DNA of 12,294 bases, from NCBI GenBank assembly GCA_937919155.1, contig CALFPM010000041.1:1-12294 (forward strand), given 5' to 3'. Below the pieces are notes generated by a model that saw only the letters and a program-made list of their open reading frames with translations, had not been told where the DNA came from and ran no database searches. How positions within the stretch are numbered: the stretch's first letter is position 1; each line of letters opens with the position of its first letter. The DNA is from an uncultured Clostridia bacterium. GTDB taxonomy: Bacteria; Bacillota; Clostridia; Oscillospirales; Acutalibacteraceae. This document shows positions 5,626 through 12,294 of the stretch, piece after piece. The position numbers and the translations under genes are program-made.

Positions 5626-7890
5626 TCATTCCGTATAAACCGCAACAGGACCGTACAGTCCGCCTGACACAGAGTCTTTTGCGTATTCAAGCTCGGCTTC
5701 AAAATAAGGAGAAAGCTCTTTGACACTCCATTTATCAAAATAATCGGTGTGTAAGTACCAATTCGCCGATGTGTTGGTTACAACTATTTTCAGCTTATTT
5801 TCTGCCTGAAGCAAGTCTGCGGGTATTTTCAATCTGTAAAGCGGCACAAGAGCATTTCCAAGCAGTTTGCCGTTGAGATAAACCTGAGCTGCATAACAAA
5901 CATCACCGAGATCGATTTCACCTTCTTTTCCGATTTTTTCGTGCGGAAGTGTGAATCCGACTTCATAAACACCGCCTCCCGAGTAAGCACTGCCGAGCAG
6001 ACAAGACCAATCGCCAAGGTTTACGGGAACCGATTTGTCGGAATGATTTATATTATCAAATCCGTCTTCATTACAAACAAGTTCATTTTCTTTTCGGAAC
6101 ATAAACCCGCTTGTGATATCGAATCTGTTTTTAAAATCTTTTTTATTCTCAGCGTCATATTTTTCGTCCGTCAGCAACACAACGGCAGTTTCGCCCGTTG
6201 CAAGAGCAAGCTCTAAAATACCGTTTTCAGTTTTCAGGTGCTGTAATTCACCGCTTTCCAAATCTATCAGATAACCCTTTGATGACGGGAGAGTGACACG
6301 GTGATTATTGCATTCTTCAGATTCGTTGAAAAGAATATAAATTTCTGCATTCTCCGCTTTTCTGTGCATTACACGCAAGCCTGCACCGTCAACTTCAACT
6401 ACAGGCTTAAGAGCGGAAAGTTCATATAAAACTTTTCCGCCGCAATCAATGAAATTATTCAATGATTTTTGCGTGGATTCGGGAATATAAGCACCTTCGG
6501 GAATGATGATGTTTTTATATTTCGCTCTGCCGATGTGAACAAAACCATCGATTATTTCTGCACTCTGTATAACGTCATCATCAACAATATCAAAATCAAC
6601 CGTCATATCTTCGAGTTTTCTGCCAAGAGAATCAAATTCATTTGCAACAGTTTCTGAATTGAGCCTGCCTTGAAAATCGGAAACAGGATAATACAGTGCA
6701 GTTTCGCAAATGCGTTCACCGAGAGAAGATACATAAGACAAGCGTTCCGTATAACGGTTGAACTGACCGAGGTAACGGTAATAAGGTTGGCTTTCCGTGT
6801 AAATCGGAAGCTCCTGTGCAAGAAGCTGACCTTTTCGTCCAAGAGGGAAGTTAAACGGATTGAAAATGTTTATTCCTCTTACAGCCTGATAACCTACGGT
6901 GTATCGCATCATATCATAAGTAAGCCCGGGACCCGCAACACCGAAAACCTCGCTCATTGCAAGCTTTGTGCCGTTCTGTGCAGCTGCAGATGAAGCATAT
7001 CTGGGAAAGAATCCGTTGTAAGCGTTCATATCATCTTTGATTTTCGCTTTGGTTTCAGGATAAATCTGACGCCATATAACATCTATGCCCGGAATATCAA
7101 AGCAACGCAACGCACGCATAAGATTAAAATTACCGCCGCCGTTCATACAGCCGTGAGGACTGTGGTCTTTATCAAGATGCCCCGTAAAAGCAAAGCCGTT
7201 TTCGTTTGCCCATTTTTTGCAGGGGAACAGAAAATTCTCACAGAATTCATGACTGCATAAATCATACCAACGGCGAAGAATATGAACATTTTCTTCTGTC
7301 GGTTTTTCTTTGTTTTCAATAAGCGTAAGATAAGGCAATATTGATTCGCCGCAGAGTTGCTCATATTTATCAGCCAAATCTTTGTTGAACGGATTTAACG
7401 GAGCTTTCGGTTCATCGGTAAACACAGCGGTGAAATTATGTGTTGCAAATGCATATTTTTTGTGAGTGATTTCAATAAAATATTCCGTTGCATCTTTGTT
7501 GAGCAGATCGGGATAATTGCCGCCCGAAGAATATTCGGGACGGTCTTTAACAACCTTTCCGCATGCACCGCCCGACGGCCAACCGCCCTCATCATAAATC
7601 CAGCACTTCATTCCCTGTGAAGTTCCCTTGTCAATTGCATAAGCACAAAGTTCAAAGAATTCTTCGGAAAGATAGTCGGGCGAAAGATTGGTGGGCATAC
7701 TGTCGGGTCGGAAATCCTTCGGTTCGGGAAGAATATAAAACGCCCGGATTCCAAGCCTCTGCATTTCAGCAAGCTGTTCATCTATAATTTCACGGGTACA
7801 GATATCGTTCCACACCCAGATATACACGGGGGCATACGAAACATCGGGAGATATGAAACCGTTCAGATTAAATTTATCATTATTGTTCAT
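5626..7890 (-). CDS. GH106-like glycoside hydrolase, cytoplasmic (putative alpha-L-rhamnosidase type)
   Basis: A 754-aa enzyme without a signal peptide. The N-terminal part looks like the TIM-barrel of GH106-type enzymes: APVYIWVWND, an LGIRAFYILPEP strand, YLSEEFFEL, then CWIYDEGGWPSGGACG (D100, E101). Later come VFTDEP (E160) and MSEVFG (E314), the latter followed by a YQAVRGINIFNPFNF stretch; E160 and E314 are the best catalytic candidates (inference). The end, from about residue 620, is a galactose-binding-like beta-sandwich with AAQVYLNGKLLGN, KIVVTNTSANW and GGLYGPV. It is shorter than the usual GH106 enzymes of about 1000 aa or more, so rhamnosidase activity is a guess and a related hydrolase is possible. 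The start at 7888-7890 follows AAAGG at 8-nt spacing. An earlier in-frame ATG (7915-7917) overlaps the upstream MFS gene and lacks a good site. The two genes are 19 nt apart and surely one operon. Confidence 0.78.
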   Translation of the reverse strand: MNNNDKFNLNGFISPDVSYAPVYIWVWNDICTREIIDEQLAEMQRLGIRAFYILPEPKDFRPDSMPTNLSPDYLSEEFFELCAYAIDKGTSQGMKCWIYDEGGWPSGGACGKVVKDRPEYSSGGNYPDLLNKDATEYFIEITHKKYAFATHNFTAVFTDEPKAPLNPFNKDLADKYEQLCGESILPYLTLIENKEKPTEENVHILRRWYDLCSHEFCENFLFPCKKWANENGFAFTGHLDKDHSPHGCMNGGGNFNLMRALRCFDIPGIDVIWRQIYPETKAKIKDDMNAYNGFFPRYASSAAAQNGTKLAMSEVFGVAGPGLTYDMMRYTVGYQAVRGINIFNPFNFPLGRKGQLLAQELPIYTESQPYYRYLGQFNRYTERLSYVSSLGERICETALYYPVSDFQGRLNSETVANEFDSLGRKLEDMTVDFDIVDDDVIQSAEIIDGFVHIGRAKYKNIIIPEGAYIPESTQKSLNNFIDCGGKVLYELSALKPVVEVDGAGLRVMHRKAENAEIYILFNESEECNNHRVTLPSSKGYLIDLESGELQHLKTENGILELALATGETAVVLLTDEKYDAENKKDFKNRFDITSGFMFRKENELVCNEDGFDNINHSDKSVPVNLGDWSCLLGSAYSGGGVYEVGFTLPHEKIGKEGEIDLGDVCYAAQVYLNGKLLGNALVPLYRLKIPADLLQAENKLKIVVTNTSANWYLHTDYFDKWSVKELSPYFEAELEYAKDSVSGGLYGPVAVYTE

Positions 7891-7898
7891 TGTTGACA

Positions 7899-7903
7899 CC
7901 TTT
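7899..7903 (-). promoter_or_regulatory. Ribosome binding site of the glycosidase gene
   Basis: AAAGG on the minus strand, 8 nt upstream of the ATG at 7888-7890 and located just after the stop codon of the MFS gene side of the junction. It favours this start over the ATG at 7915-7917, which has only a distant AAGG. Confidence 0.6.
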
Positions 7904-7909
7904 GAATTT

Positions 7910-9091
7910 TCAGACATTTGTATCGTATTTGCCTTGCTTCTTCAAGTGATTGACAAAACACTTCAAAGCAATAACCATTGCAACATAAAGCACGGCAAGT
8001 AATACGGGATAAATCTTTATTCCGAAAAATCCGCTGATAAGACTTACTGCAGGAGGAGCAAGCATAACGCCGATGTATGCAAATGCAATTTGCGAGCCCA
8101 TAATCGACTGCGACACTTCTTTGCCGAAATTGTGAGGTGTGAGATGAATCATATTCGGATAAATCGAACCGTTGCCCAAGCCTATAAGGAACAATCCTAT
8201 GACGGAAACAGCACCGTGCAAGGGAAGAAGCATAATTGCAACGGCAGGAGCAAGAATGGCAGTGCCGATGCCGATACGTTTCCAAGTGCTGATTTTATTG
8301 GAAATCAAGCCCGAAACAAACCGTCCTATTGACATACCGACATAATAGACTGTCAACGCAAGTGCACCGTGTTCTGCCTCAAATCCTTTTTCCGAAACAA
8401 GATAAGTGCTTCCCCATACTCCGCAGGCATATTCGATTGCATTTGTGGCAAGTATAATAATCCACACAAGCCGAACATCCGCCTTTTTTGCCATCTGCAA
8501 AAGAGTAAGGTTTATCTCTTTTTCTTCCTCTGCTTCTTCAGTTGAAGAAGTCTTTTTCCAAAGCGGAACGGAGATAATGAGCAATATTGCGATAACCGCC
8601 TGAACATAAAAAGCATAGCGGTAACCGCCGCGCCAGCCAATGTTGCTTAACGCCTGCGACATAAGATAAGGACTGAGAGATACTCCCACACCGTAAAAAC
8701 AATGCAGGAAATTCATGTGGCTTGCTTTAAAATGCAGAGCAACATAATTGTTCAGTCCCGAATCAATCGCGCCTGCACCAAGACCGAGAACAACGGCAAG
8801 CGGAATCATAAACCAAAAAGACGGTGCAAATGAAAAGCCGATCAATGATGCCGCAGTCATAGCCGTGCTGAAAGCCGTAACCTTTGCAGTTCCCAATTTG
8901 TTGAGTATTCTTGCGCTGAACATACTTGATAACACGGTACAACCCGAAATGAGAAATGTTATGATGCTTACCGCTTCAACGGGAACATTCAGTTCTGTAT
9001 GTATGGCAGGCCATGCAGAGCCGATAAGCGAATCGGGAACTCCGAGACCTATAAATGCAATATATATTATGATAAGAAGTAAAGTTGCCAA
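7910..9091 (-). CDS. MFS transporter, putative sugar permease (TTG start)
   Basis: A 393-aa polytopic protein with about 12 hydrophobic segments and an acidic, charged central loop (residues 181-195: TSSTEEAEEEKEINL), the usual two-half MFS design. Visible family marks are ARILNKLGTAKV in the loop between helices 2 and 3, GLGAGAIDSGLNNY (103-116), YYVGMSIGRFVSG (249-261) and IGLGNGSIYPN (303-313). These resemble sugar permeases of the fucose-permease kind more than drug exporters (inference). Translation appears to start at TTG (9089-9091): GGAGG lies 9 nt upstream and no ATG is available in frame near it. Being first in the operon with the cytosolic GH106-like enzyme suggests that it brings in the enzyme's substrate or carries a cleavage product. 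Direction of transport is not shown by the sequence. Confidence 0.85.
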   Translation of the reverse strand: MATLLLIIIYIAFIGLGVPDSLIGSAWPAIHTELNVPVEAVSIITFLISGCTVLSSMFSARILNKLGTAKVTAFSTAMTAASLIGFSFAPSFWFMIPLAVVLGLGAGAIDSGLNNYVALHFKASHMNFLHCFYGVGVSLSPYLMSQALSNIGWRGGYRYAFYVQAVIAILLIISVPLWKKTSSTEEAEEEKEINLTLLQMAKKADVRLVWIIILATNAIEYACGVWGSTYLVSEKGFEAEHGALALTVYYVGMSIGRFVSGLISNKISTWKRIGIGTAILAPAVAIMLLPLHGAVSVIGLFLIGLGNGSIYPNMIHLTPHNFGKEVSQSIMGSQIAFAYIGVMLAPPAVSLISGFFGIKIYPVLLAVLYVAMVIALKCFVNHLKKQGKYDTNV

Positions 9092-9100
9092 AACTGATTG

Positions 9101-9105
9101 CCTCC
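9101..9105 (-). promoter_or_regulatory. Ribosome binding site supporting a TTG start at 9091
   Basis: GGAGG on the minus strand, 9 nt upstream of TTG at 9089-9091. No other start codon in this frame lies at a suitable distance. Confidence 0.75.
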
Positions 9106-9143
9106 AATATAAACATCACGACAGACTCTTGTTTGTCGGGTTG

Positions 9144-9173
9144 ATTATACCACTTGCACCAAGGAAAAAGCAA
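9144..9173 (-). promoter_or_regulatory. Promoter of the MFS-glycosidase operon
   Basis: On the minus strand, a perfect -10 box TATAAT (9144-9149) has an extended -10 TG one base upstream (TGGTATAAT). A partial -35 box TTGCTT (9168-9173) is placed 18 nt away. Transcription would start near 9137, leaving a leader of about 30 nt before the ribosome binding site. Confidence 0.7.
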
Positions 9174-9282
9174 CAGTTTCAGCAACTCTTATTATTCTGC
9201 TCAATAATTTTTTTGTCTTTTGTGTTGTCTGCCACGGTTCTTCCTGCTCGCGATATTTAATGTTTGCAAGAAGTTTTGAACA

Positions 9283-9314
9283 AAAAAAGCGGCAGATTGC
9301 TCTGCCGCTTTTTT
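9283..9314 (-). terminator. Terminator of the BspA-like surface protein gene
   Basis: A perfect 14-bp inverted repeat (AAAAAAGCGGCAGA at 9283-9296, TCTGCCGCTTTTTT at 9301-9314) has a 4-nt loop that reads GCAA on the minus strand. Its first base is 10 nt after the stop codon at 9325. A/T runs on both sides mean that it could stop transcription from either strand. The core is the same as in the terminator at 7-28. Confidence 0.9.
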
Positions 9315-9324
9315 CAATTACTTA

Positions 9325-11934
9325 TCAGAGAATGTTGCTTAAAACACCATACAGAAAATTAAAAATATTAAGGAAAAACTTTATAACGAAAGCAAAAATA
9401 TTTTCAAAAATTTTAATTGTTCTGTCAAGCACCGTAGGTTCTTCAATCAATTCACCGCAGTTATCGCACACACCGTCATCGTTCACGCTGTGTCCTGTTG
9501 CTTCCGAATTGAGAGTATAAGTATCGCCGCATTCGCAGGTATATCTTGTATATCCGTCCTCTGTGCAGGCAGGAGCCACAACCGTTGTGAGTGTGTGGTT
9601 ATGGCAAGGAGCTGTCATCACACCAACTTCATAAACAACATTACAGTCAGCACAGAATTTGTTGCCTGTGAAGCCGTAATCGGTGCAGGTGCACTCAAGC
9701 TTATTTCTGATTTCCGTGTTATGATTGCTGTGATCTGTTGTGTCTTCAACACCGAAGCCGTAGAATTTTGTGACGGTATTTTTGCCCCAGAGACCATTAT
9801 CGTCAAAAGCCCATTTATCTTCCGTGCCTGCAAGATAATAAAGGCTTACAGGTCCGGAACCAAAGGATCTTTGCTTATCGAAATCCGGCTCGCCGTTGAG
9901 GAAGTATATGCCTGCGCCAATCTTGGTTCCGCTGTTCGAAGCCTTTACGGAATAGCGTTCCATTGCTGTTTTATTGCCCTTGATAATAACGGAAACATAT
10001 TTATCCTTAGGAGTTGAGATAGCCTCATTCTCGATTGTTTTCACGTTTTCGGGAATAATAATCTCACTCAAGCCGGTGCTTCTTAAAGAATTTTCGGTAA
10101 TTGTTTCAACAGTTTCGGGAACGGTAAATGTGCCTGTTTTGCCTTTCGGAACATAAAGAAGAGTCTTGCCGTCCTTTGTAAGAACCGCACCGTCAACCGA
10201 GCAGTATTTTGCGTTATCCTTATGATATTTAATGCTTTCAAGATTTTCAGCATTGTAGAAAACTGAATATTGGGATTTTTCGGCATAGCCTGCAGGCAAA
10301 ACGATTTCACTGAGCAGACTTCCTTGGAACGCAATGGTTTCTACGGTTTCAACAGTTTCAGGAACGGTATAGCTTCCCGTTTTCCCACCCGGAACAATAA
10401 TGAGTTTTTTCATGTCTTCACTCAGAACAACACCGTCAACAGAGCAAAACAGTTTGTTGTCCTCGTGAATATTTATTTCAAGAAGATTTTCCATATCAAA
10501 AATCTGAGCGTTGAACGGACCCGCATAAGTTGACGGAAGATTTACACGGTAAACATTGTTGCAACCCCCGAATGTCATATTTTTAAGTGTTTTAACACCT
10601 TCGGGAATAACAATTTCACCTTCAAAACCGTCACAAGCGCGGAATGCGGACTCTCCGATACGCCTGATACTGTCGGGAAGAATAAGCTCTCCCTTGAGTG
10701 TGTTCATCACAAAGAAAGCGAAGTCGCCTATTCCCGTAACACCGTCTTCAATGACAAGCTTGTTAACATCATAATAATACTCAGACCAGGGTGCATCAGT
10801 TATGTCATGTTCTCCCGTATGGAATTTTTTATAGCCGTAATTCCTCATATTACCCTTACCTTTAATTGTAAGGGTGCCGTTTTCGTCAATCATCCACGCA
10901 AGGTTTTTGCCGTCACTGAAATTATCACCGCAATAACCTGAAGCTATGTAAAGACTCGGGTCAAATTCAATGTCTTCGGCCTCTTCATAGGAATAAACGT
11001 CAAACCCGTTCCATAAGCCGTCCCCATCGAAAGTCCATTTATCTTCGGTTTCTTTAAAATAATATAGAAGCACATAAGGCTTATCAAAAGAGTCTTCATA
11101 AGAAAGCAAGGGTTGTCCTGCCATAAAATATACGGAGCATACCGTCCTGTCTGACAAAACTACGGAAGCAAACGCATTATGCTCAATTTCATCAAGAACC
11201 GTATTTATCATAAGCTTGCCTTTAAATCCGCTGAAAGCATACGATTTTATAACCTTTACGGAGTCGGGCAGAATATAATTGCCCTGCTTTGGTATCGGAT
11301 ATCTGATAATGACTGATTTATCCTTTGAGAAAAGAACACCGTCTTCAGCGCAGAAATACGGACTTTCTTCAGAAACAGAAAAAGATTCAATACGATTATA
11401 CGTAAATTCATCTGTGCCGACAGTTTTAATTCCGCTGCCGAGTTTAACGGTTGTGATTGCGCAATCAGCAAAAGCTTTGCTTTCAATTGACGTTATACCG
11501 TCAGGAATAACCAATTCGCCCGTAATACCCGAGCAAAACTGAAATGCAGATTCCCCGATGGTTGTGACACCATTGCCGAATGTTATACTTGTAAGGTTAT
11601 CGCAACCATAGAAATTATAGTTGCCGATTCTCGTTACAGCATCACCGATTATAACGCTCTCGATTTTGTCTTCATATTTTCCCCACGGGCGATTGTATGA
11701 GAAATAATCATCAATCGGACCCGTACCCGAGATTGTTAACGTGCCTGTAGCATCATCATATTCCCAGGTAAGGTTTTCACCGCAGGTGCCGCCATAAGTT
11801 GCTGCTTCTGCTTTGGTGCTGAAAAGATTCAGTTCGGGCAGTTCAAGACCCACAAATCCCGCAAGGGGTGCGATACCAAAAACCATAACCGATACAAGCA
11901 GAATTGATATTGCCTTTTTAAGTGCGTTTTTCAT
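9325..11934 (-). CDS. Secreted BspA-like leucine-rich-repeat surface protein with Cys-rich cassettes
   Basis: An 869-aa protein with a signal peptide (MKNALKKA, hydrophobic 9-28, likely cleaved near AEA-A at residue 44). The start at 11932-11934 has GGAGG 7 nt upstream; a start 14 codons earlier lacks support. Two BspA-type openings appear: YGGTCGENLTWEYD...GTLTISGTG (47-72) and SGYCGDNF...NLAWMID...GTLTIKGKG (332-361). Each is followed by LRR_5-type repeats such as GVTTIGESAFQFC and SIRRIGESAFRAC. Tandem VDGxVL...VPETVET repeats lie at 496-629. The end holds Cys pairs (C748/C750, C761/C764, C790, C800/C802, C823/C826) including a CTEDGYTRYTCECGD cassette and VNDDGVCDNCG. Residues 836-869 are a Phe/Ile-rich tail. 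No LPXTG is seen. Such proteins are usually cell-surface, binding host or polymer ligands (family knowledge); the ligand here is unknown. Confidence 0.88.
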   Translation of the reverse strand: MKNALKKAISILLVSVMVFGIAPLAGFVGLELPELNLFSTKAEAATYGGTCGENLTWEYDDATGTLTISGTGPIDDYFSYNRPWGKYEDKIESVIIGDAVTRIGNYNFYGCDNLTSITFGNGVTTIGESAFQFCSGITGELVIPDGITSIESKAFADCAITTVKLGSGIKTVGTDEFTYNRIESFSVSEESPYFCAEDGVLFSKDKSVIIRYPIPKQGNYILPDSVKVIKSYAFSGFKGKLMINTVLDEIEHNAFASVVLSDRTVCSVYFMAGQPLLSYEDSFDKPYVLLYYFKETEDKWTFDGDGLWNGFDVYSYEEAEDIEFDPSLYIASGYCGDNFSDGKNLAWMIDENGTLTIKGKGNMRNYGYKKFHTGEHDITDAPWSEYYYDVNKLVIEDGVTGIGDFAFFVMNTLKGELILPDSIRRIGESAFRACDGFEGEIVIPEGVKTLKNMTFGGCNNVYRVNLPSTYAGPFNAQIFDMENLLEINIHEDNKLFCSVDGVVLSEDMKKLIIVPGGKTGSYTVPETVETVETIAFQGSLLSEIVLPAGYAEKSQYSVFYNAENLESIKYHKDNAKYCSVDGAVLTKDGKTLLYVPKGKTGTFTVPETVETITENSLRSTGLSEIIIPENVKTIENEAISTPKDKYVSVIIKGNKTAMERYSVKASNSGTKIGAGIYFLNGEPDFDKQRSFGSGPVSLYYLAGTEDKWAFDDNGLWGKNTVTKFYGFGVEDTTDHSNHNTEIRNKLECTCTDYGFTGNKFCADCNVVYEVGVMTAPCHNHTLTTVVAPACTEDGYTRYTCECGDTYTLNSEATGHSVNDDGVCDNCGELIEEPTVLDRTIKIFENIFAFVIKFFLNIFNFLYGVLSNIL
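9784..11142 (-). repeat. Two copies of a TEDKW module inside the LRR protein
   Basis: Residues 265-310 and 673-717 of the LRR protein are related. Both have a YFxxGxP strand (VYFMAGQP, IYFLNGEP), then a YY segment, TEDKW, and an aromatic-acidic DGLW or NGLW end. They correspond to 11005-11142 and 9784-9918. They resemble the capping segment that often follows LRR_5 runs in BspA-like proteins. Each copy ends one LRR block, so the protein is built of two similar halves. Confidence 0.65.
10048..10449 (-). repeat. Tandem 81-residue repeat inside the LRR protein
   Basis: Residues 496-548 (10291-10449) and 577-629 (10048-10206) share the pattern CSVDGxVL, a KxL stretch, VPxGKTG, TVPETVET and LSEI. 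The distance between equal residues is 81 aa (243 bp). The protein identity is high across the core, while third codon positions differ. A weaker third copy starts at residue 193 (FCAEDGVLFSKDKSVI). The pattern suggests repeat-unit duplication within the gene. Confidence 0.8.
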
Positions 11935-11941
11935 AGCATAA

Positions 11942-11946
11942 CCTCC
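11942..11946 (-). promoter_or_regulatory. Ribosome binding site fixing the start at 11934
   Basis: GGAGG on the minus strand, 7 nt upstream of the ATG at 11932-11934. The upstream in-frame ATG at 11976 would have no such site. Confidence 0.8.
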
Positions 11947-11988
11947 GTAAAATAAGCAAAAATCTATAACAGCCACTATATCAACTAC

Positions 11989-12017
11989 AGTATATCACTT
12001 ACACATTGTTATTTCAA
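11989..12017 (-). promoter_or_regulatory. Promoter of the BspA-like protein gene
   Basis: On the minus strand, TTGAAA (12012-12017, 5 of 6) is followed by a 17-nt spacer and TATACT (11989-11994, 5 of 6) with an extended -10 TG (TGATATACT). Start of transcription near 11982 leaves a leader of about 45 nt. A second extended -10-like sequence, TGATATAGT, lies 14 nt downstream at 11975-11983. Confidence 0.7.
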
Positions 12018-12042
12018 TAAAATAATATTTGATTAATATAAA

Positions 12043-12070
12043 AAGCCGCCTTTGAAATCAAAGACGGCTT
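12043..12070 (-). terminator. Terminator of the truncated gene at the right edge
   Basis: A 12-bp stem (12043-12054 with 12059-12070) has a 4-nt loop and lies 17 nt after the stop codon at 12088. On the minus-strand RNA the one non-Watson-Crick position is a G-U pair and the stem is followed by a U-rich run. On the plus strand the same position would be a C-A mismatch. This asymmetry shows that it serves the minus strand. Confidence 0.82.
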
Positions 12071-12087
12071 CAGATATATTATATTGA

Positions 12088-12294
12088 TTATTTTGTTTTT
12101 TCAGGTTTTGCGATGACGTATGGCTGCACATACGGTTCGTTTTTTTCTGCGCAGACACCTTCACGCCACATACCGAAAAATCTGCCGAGAGGGAAGGTAT
12201 AATATCCGTCCTGCTTATGGTCGGTGACATCGTAAGGGTCTGCAAAAATCAGCACATCATCATAGGGCGATGCGGAATTGCAGGTATCAATTCC
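12088..12294 (-). CDS. C-terminal part of an unidentified protein, cut by the window edge
   Basis: The minus strand is open from the right edge to TAA at 12088-12090, giving the last 68 residues of a protein whose start lies outside the window. It reads DDVLIFADPYDVTDH, then a GYYTFPLGRFFGMWREG stretch, and ends NEPYVQPYVIAKPEKTK. It is rich in aromatic residues and Asp, with no membrane segment in this part. I do not recognise the family. The frame is supported by the terminator placed right after the stop codon. A 70-codon ORF in another frame over the same DNA runs through that terminator and is not a gene. Confidence 0.72.
   Translation of the reverse strand, partial: GIDTCNSASPYDDVLIFADPYDVTDHKQDGYYTFPLGRFFGMWREGVCAEKNEPYVQPYVIAKPEKTK

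Noticed and set aside
7887..8285. Minus-strand ORF of 132 codons
   Set aside because: It overlaps the MFS gene in another frame, is rich in Cys, Arg and Ser as expected of a frame shadow, and has no ribosome binding site.
8748..9260. Plus-strand ORF of 170 codons
   Set aside because: It lies opposite the MFS gene and the operon promoter, has no ribosome binding site, and its composition is that of an antisense frame.
9490..10017. Plus-strand ORF of 175 codons
   Set aside because: It is antisense to the LRR protein, whose signal peptide, repeats and terminator are all coherent on the minus strand.
45..11934. Sortase LPXTG signals on the two secreted proteins
   Set aside because: Neither C-terminal region contains LPXTG or a close variant followed by a hydrophobic segment and positive charges.
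12033..12245. Minus-strand ORF of 70 codons at the right end
   Set aside because: It runs through the terminator hairpin and is out of frame with the open reading frame that ends properly at 12088.

Overview
The window looks like chromosomal DNA from a low-to-moderate GC Gram-positive Clostridia-type bacterium, probably a gut member of the Oscillospirales/Lachnospirales kind (inference). The signs are strong GGAG/GGAGG ribosome binding sites, sigma-A-like promoters with extended -10 elements, Rho-independent hairpins after many genes, Firmicutes-type signal peptides, a BspA-like leucine-rich-repeat surface protein and a GPH-type sugar symporter. No RNA genes, insertion sequences, CRISPR arrays, integrases or phage genes were seen.

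Layout from left to right: (1) 45-902, minus strand, a small secreted protein with two beta-sandwich-like repeats and a Cys-bracketed, Phe-rich C-terminal tail, ending in a hairpin terminator at 7-28. (2) 1173-2435, minus, a membrane-anchored metallophosphoesterase with a near-consensus promoter. (3) 2579-4087, plus, a GPH/MelB-like sugar symporter, divergent from (2) and convergent with (4), ending in a terminator at 4099-4127. (4) 4135-5463, minus, a cytoplasmic metallophosphoesterase with a variant GNHD motif. (5) 5626-7890, minus, a GH106-like intracellular glycoside hydrolase. (6) 7910-9091, minus, an MFS transporter that starts at TTG and sits just upstream of (5) in one operon. (7) 9325-11934, minus, a large secreted BspA-like LRR protein with Cys-rich cassettes and a Phe/Ile-rich C-terminal tail. 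(8) 12088-12294, minus, the 3' end of an unidentified gene that continues past the right edge.

Genes 2-6 read as a carbohydrate-use region: two transporters, one cytosolic glycosidase without a signal peptide, and two phosphoesterases, one outside-facing and one cytosolic. A reasonable inference is uptake of a short, possibly rhamnosylated or phosphate-bearing glycan followed by cleavage inside the cell. The substrate cannot be read from the sequence. This region is flanked on both sides by secreted proteins that lack LPXTG but carry hydrophobic C-terminal tails after Cys-rich segments. The same GGCAGA/TCTGCC terminator hairpin follows both of them.

No clearly new defence or mobile system was found. 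The most notable items are the unusual C-terminal tails, the 18-nt direct repeats that bracket gene 1, the degenerate GNHD motif in the cytosolic phosphoesterase, and the operon pairing of an MFS carrier with a short GH106-like enzyme.
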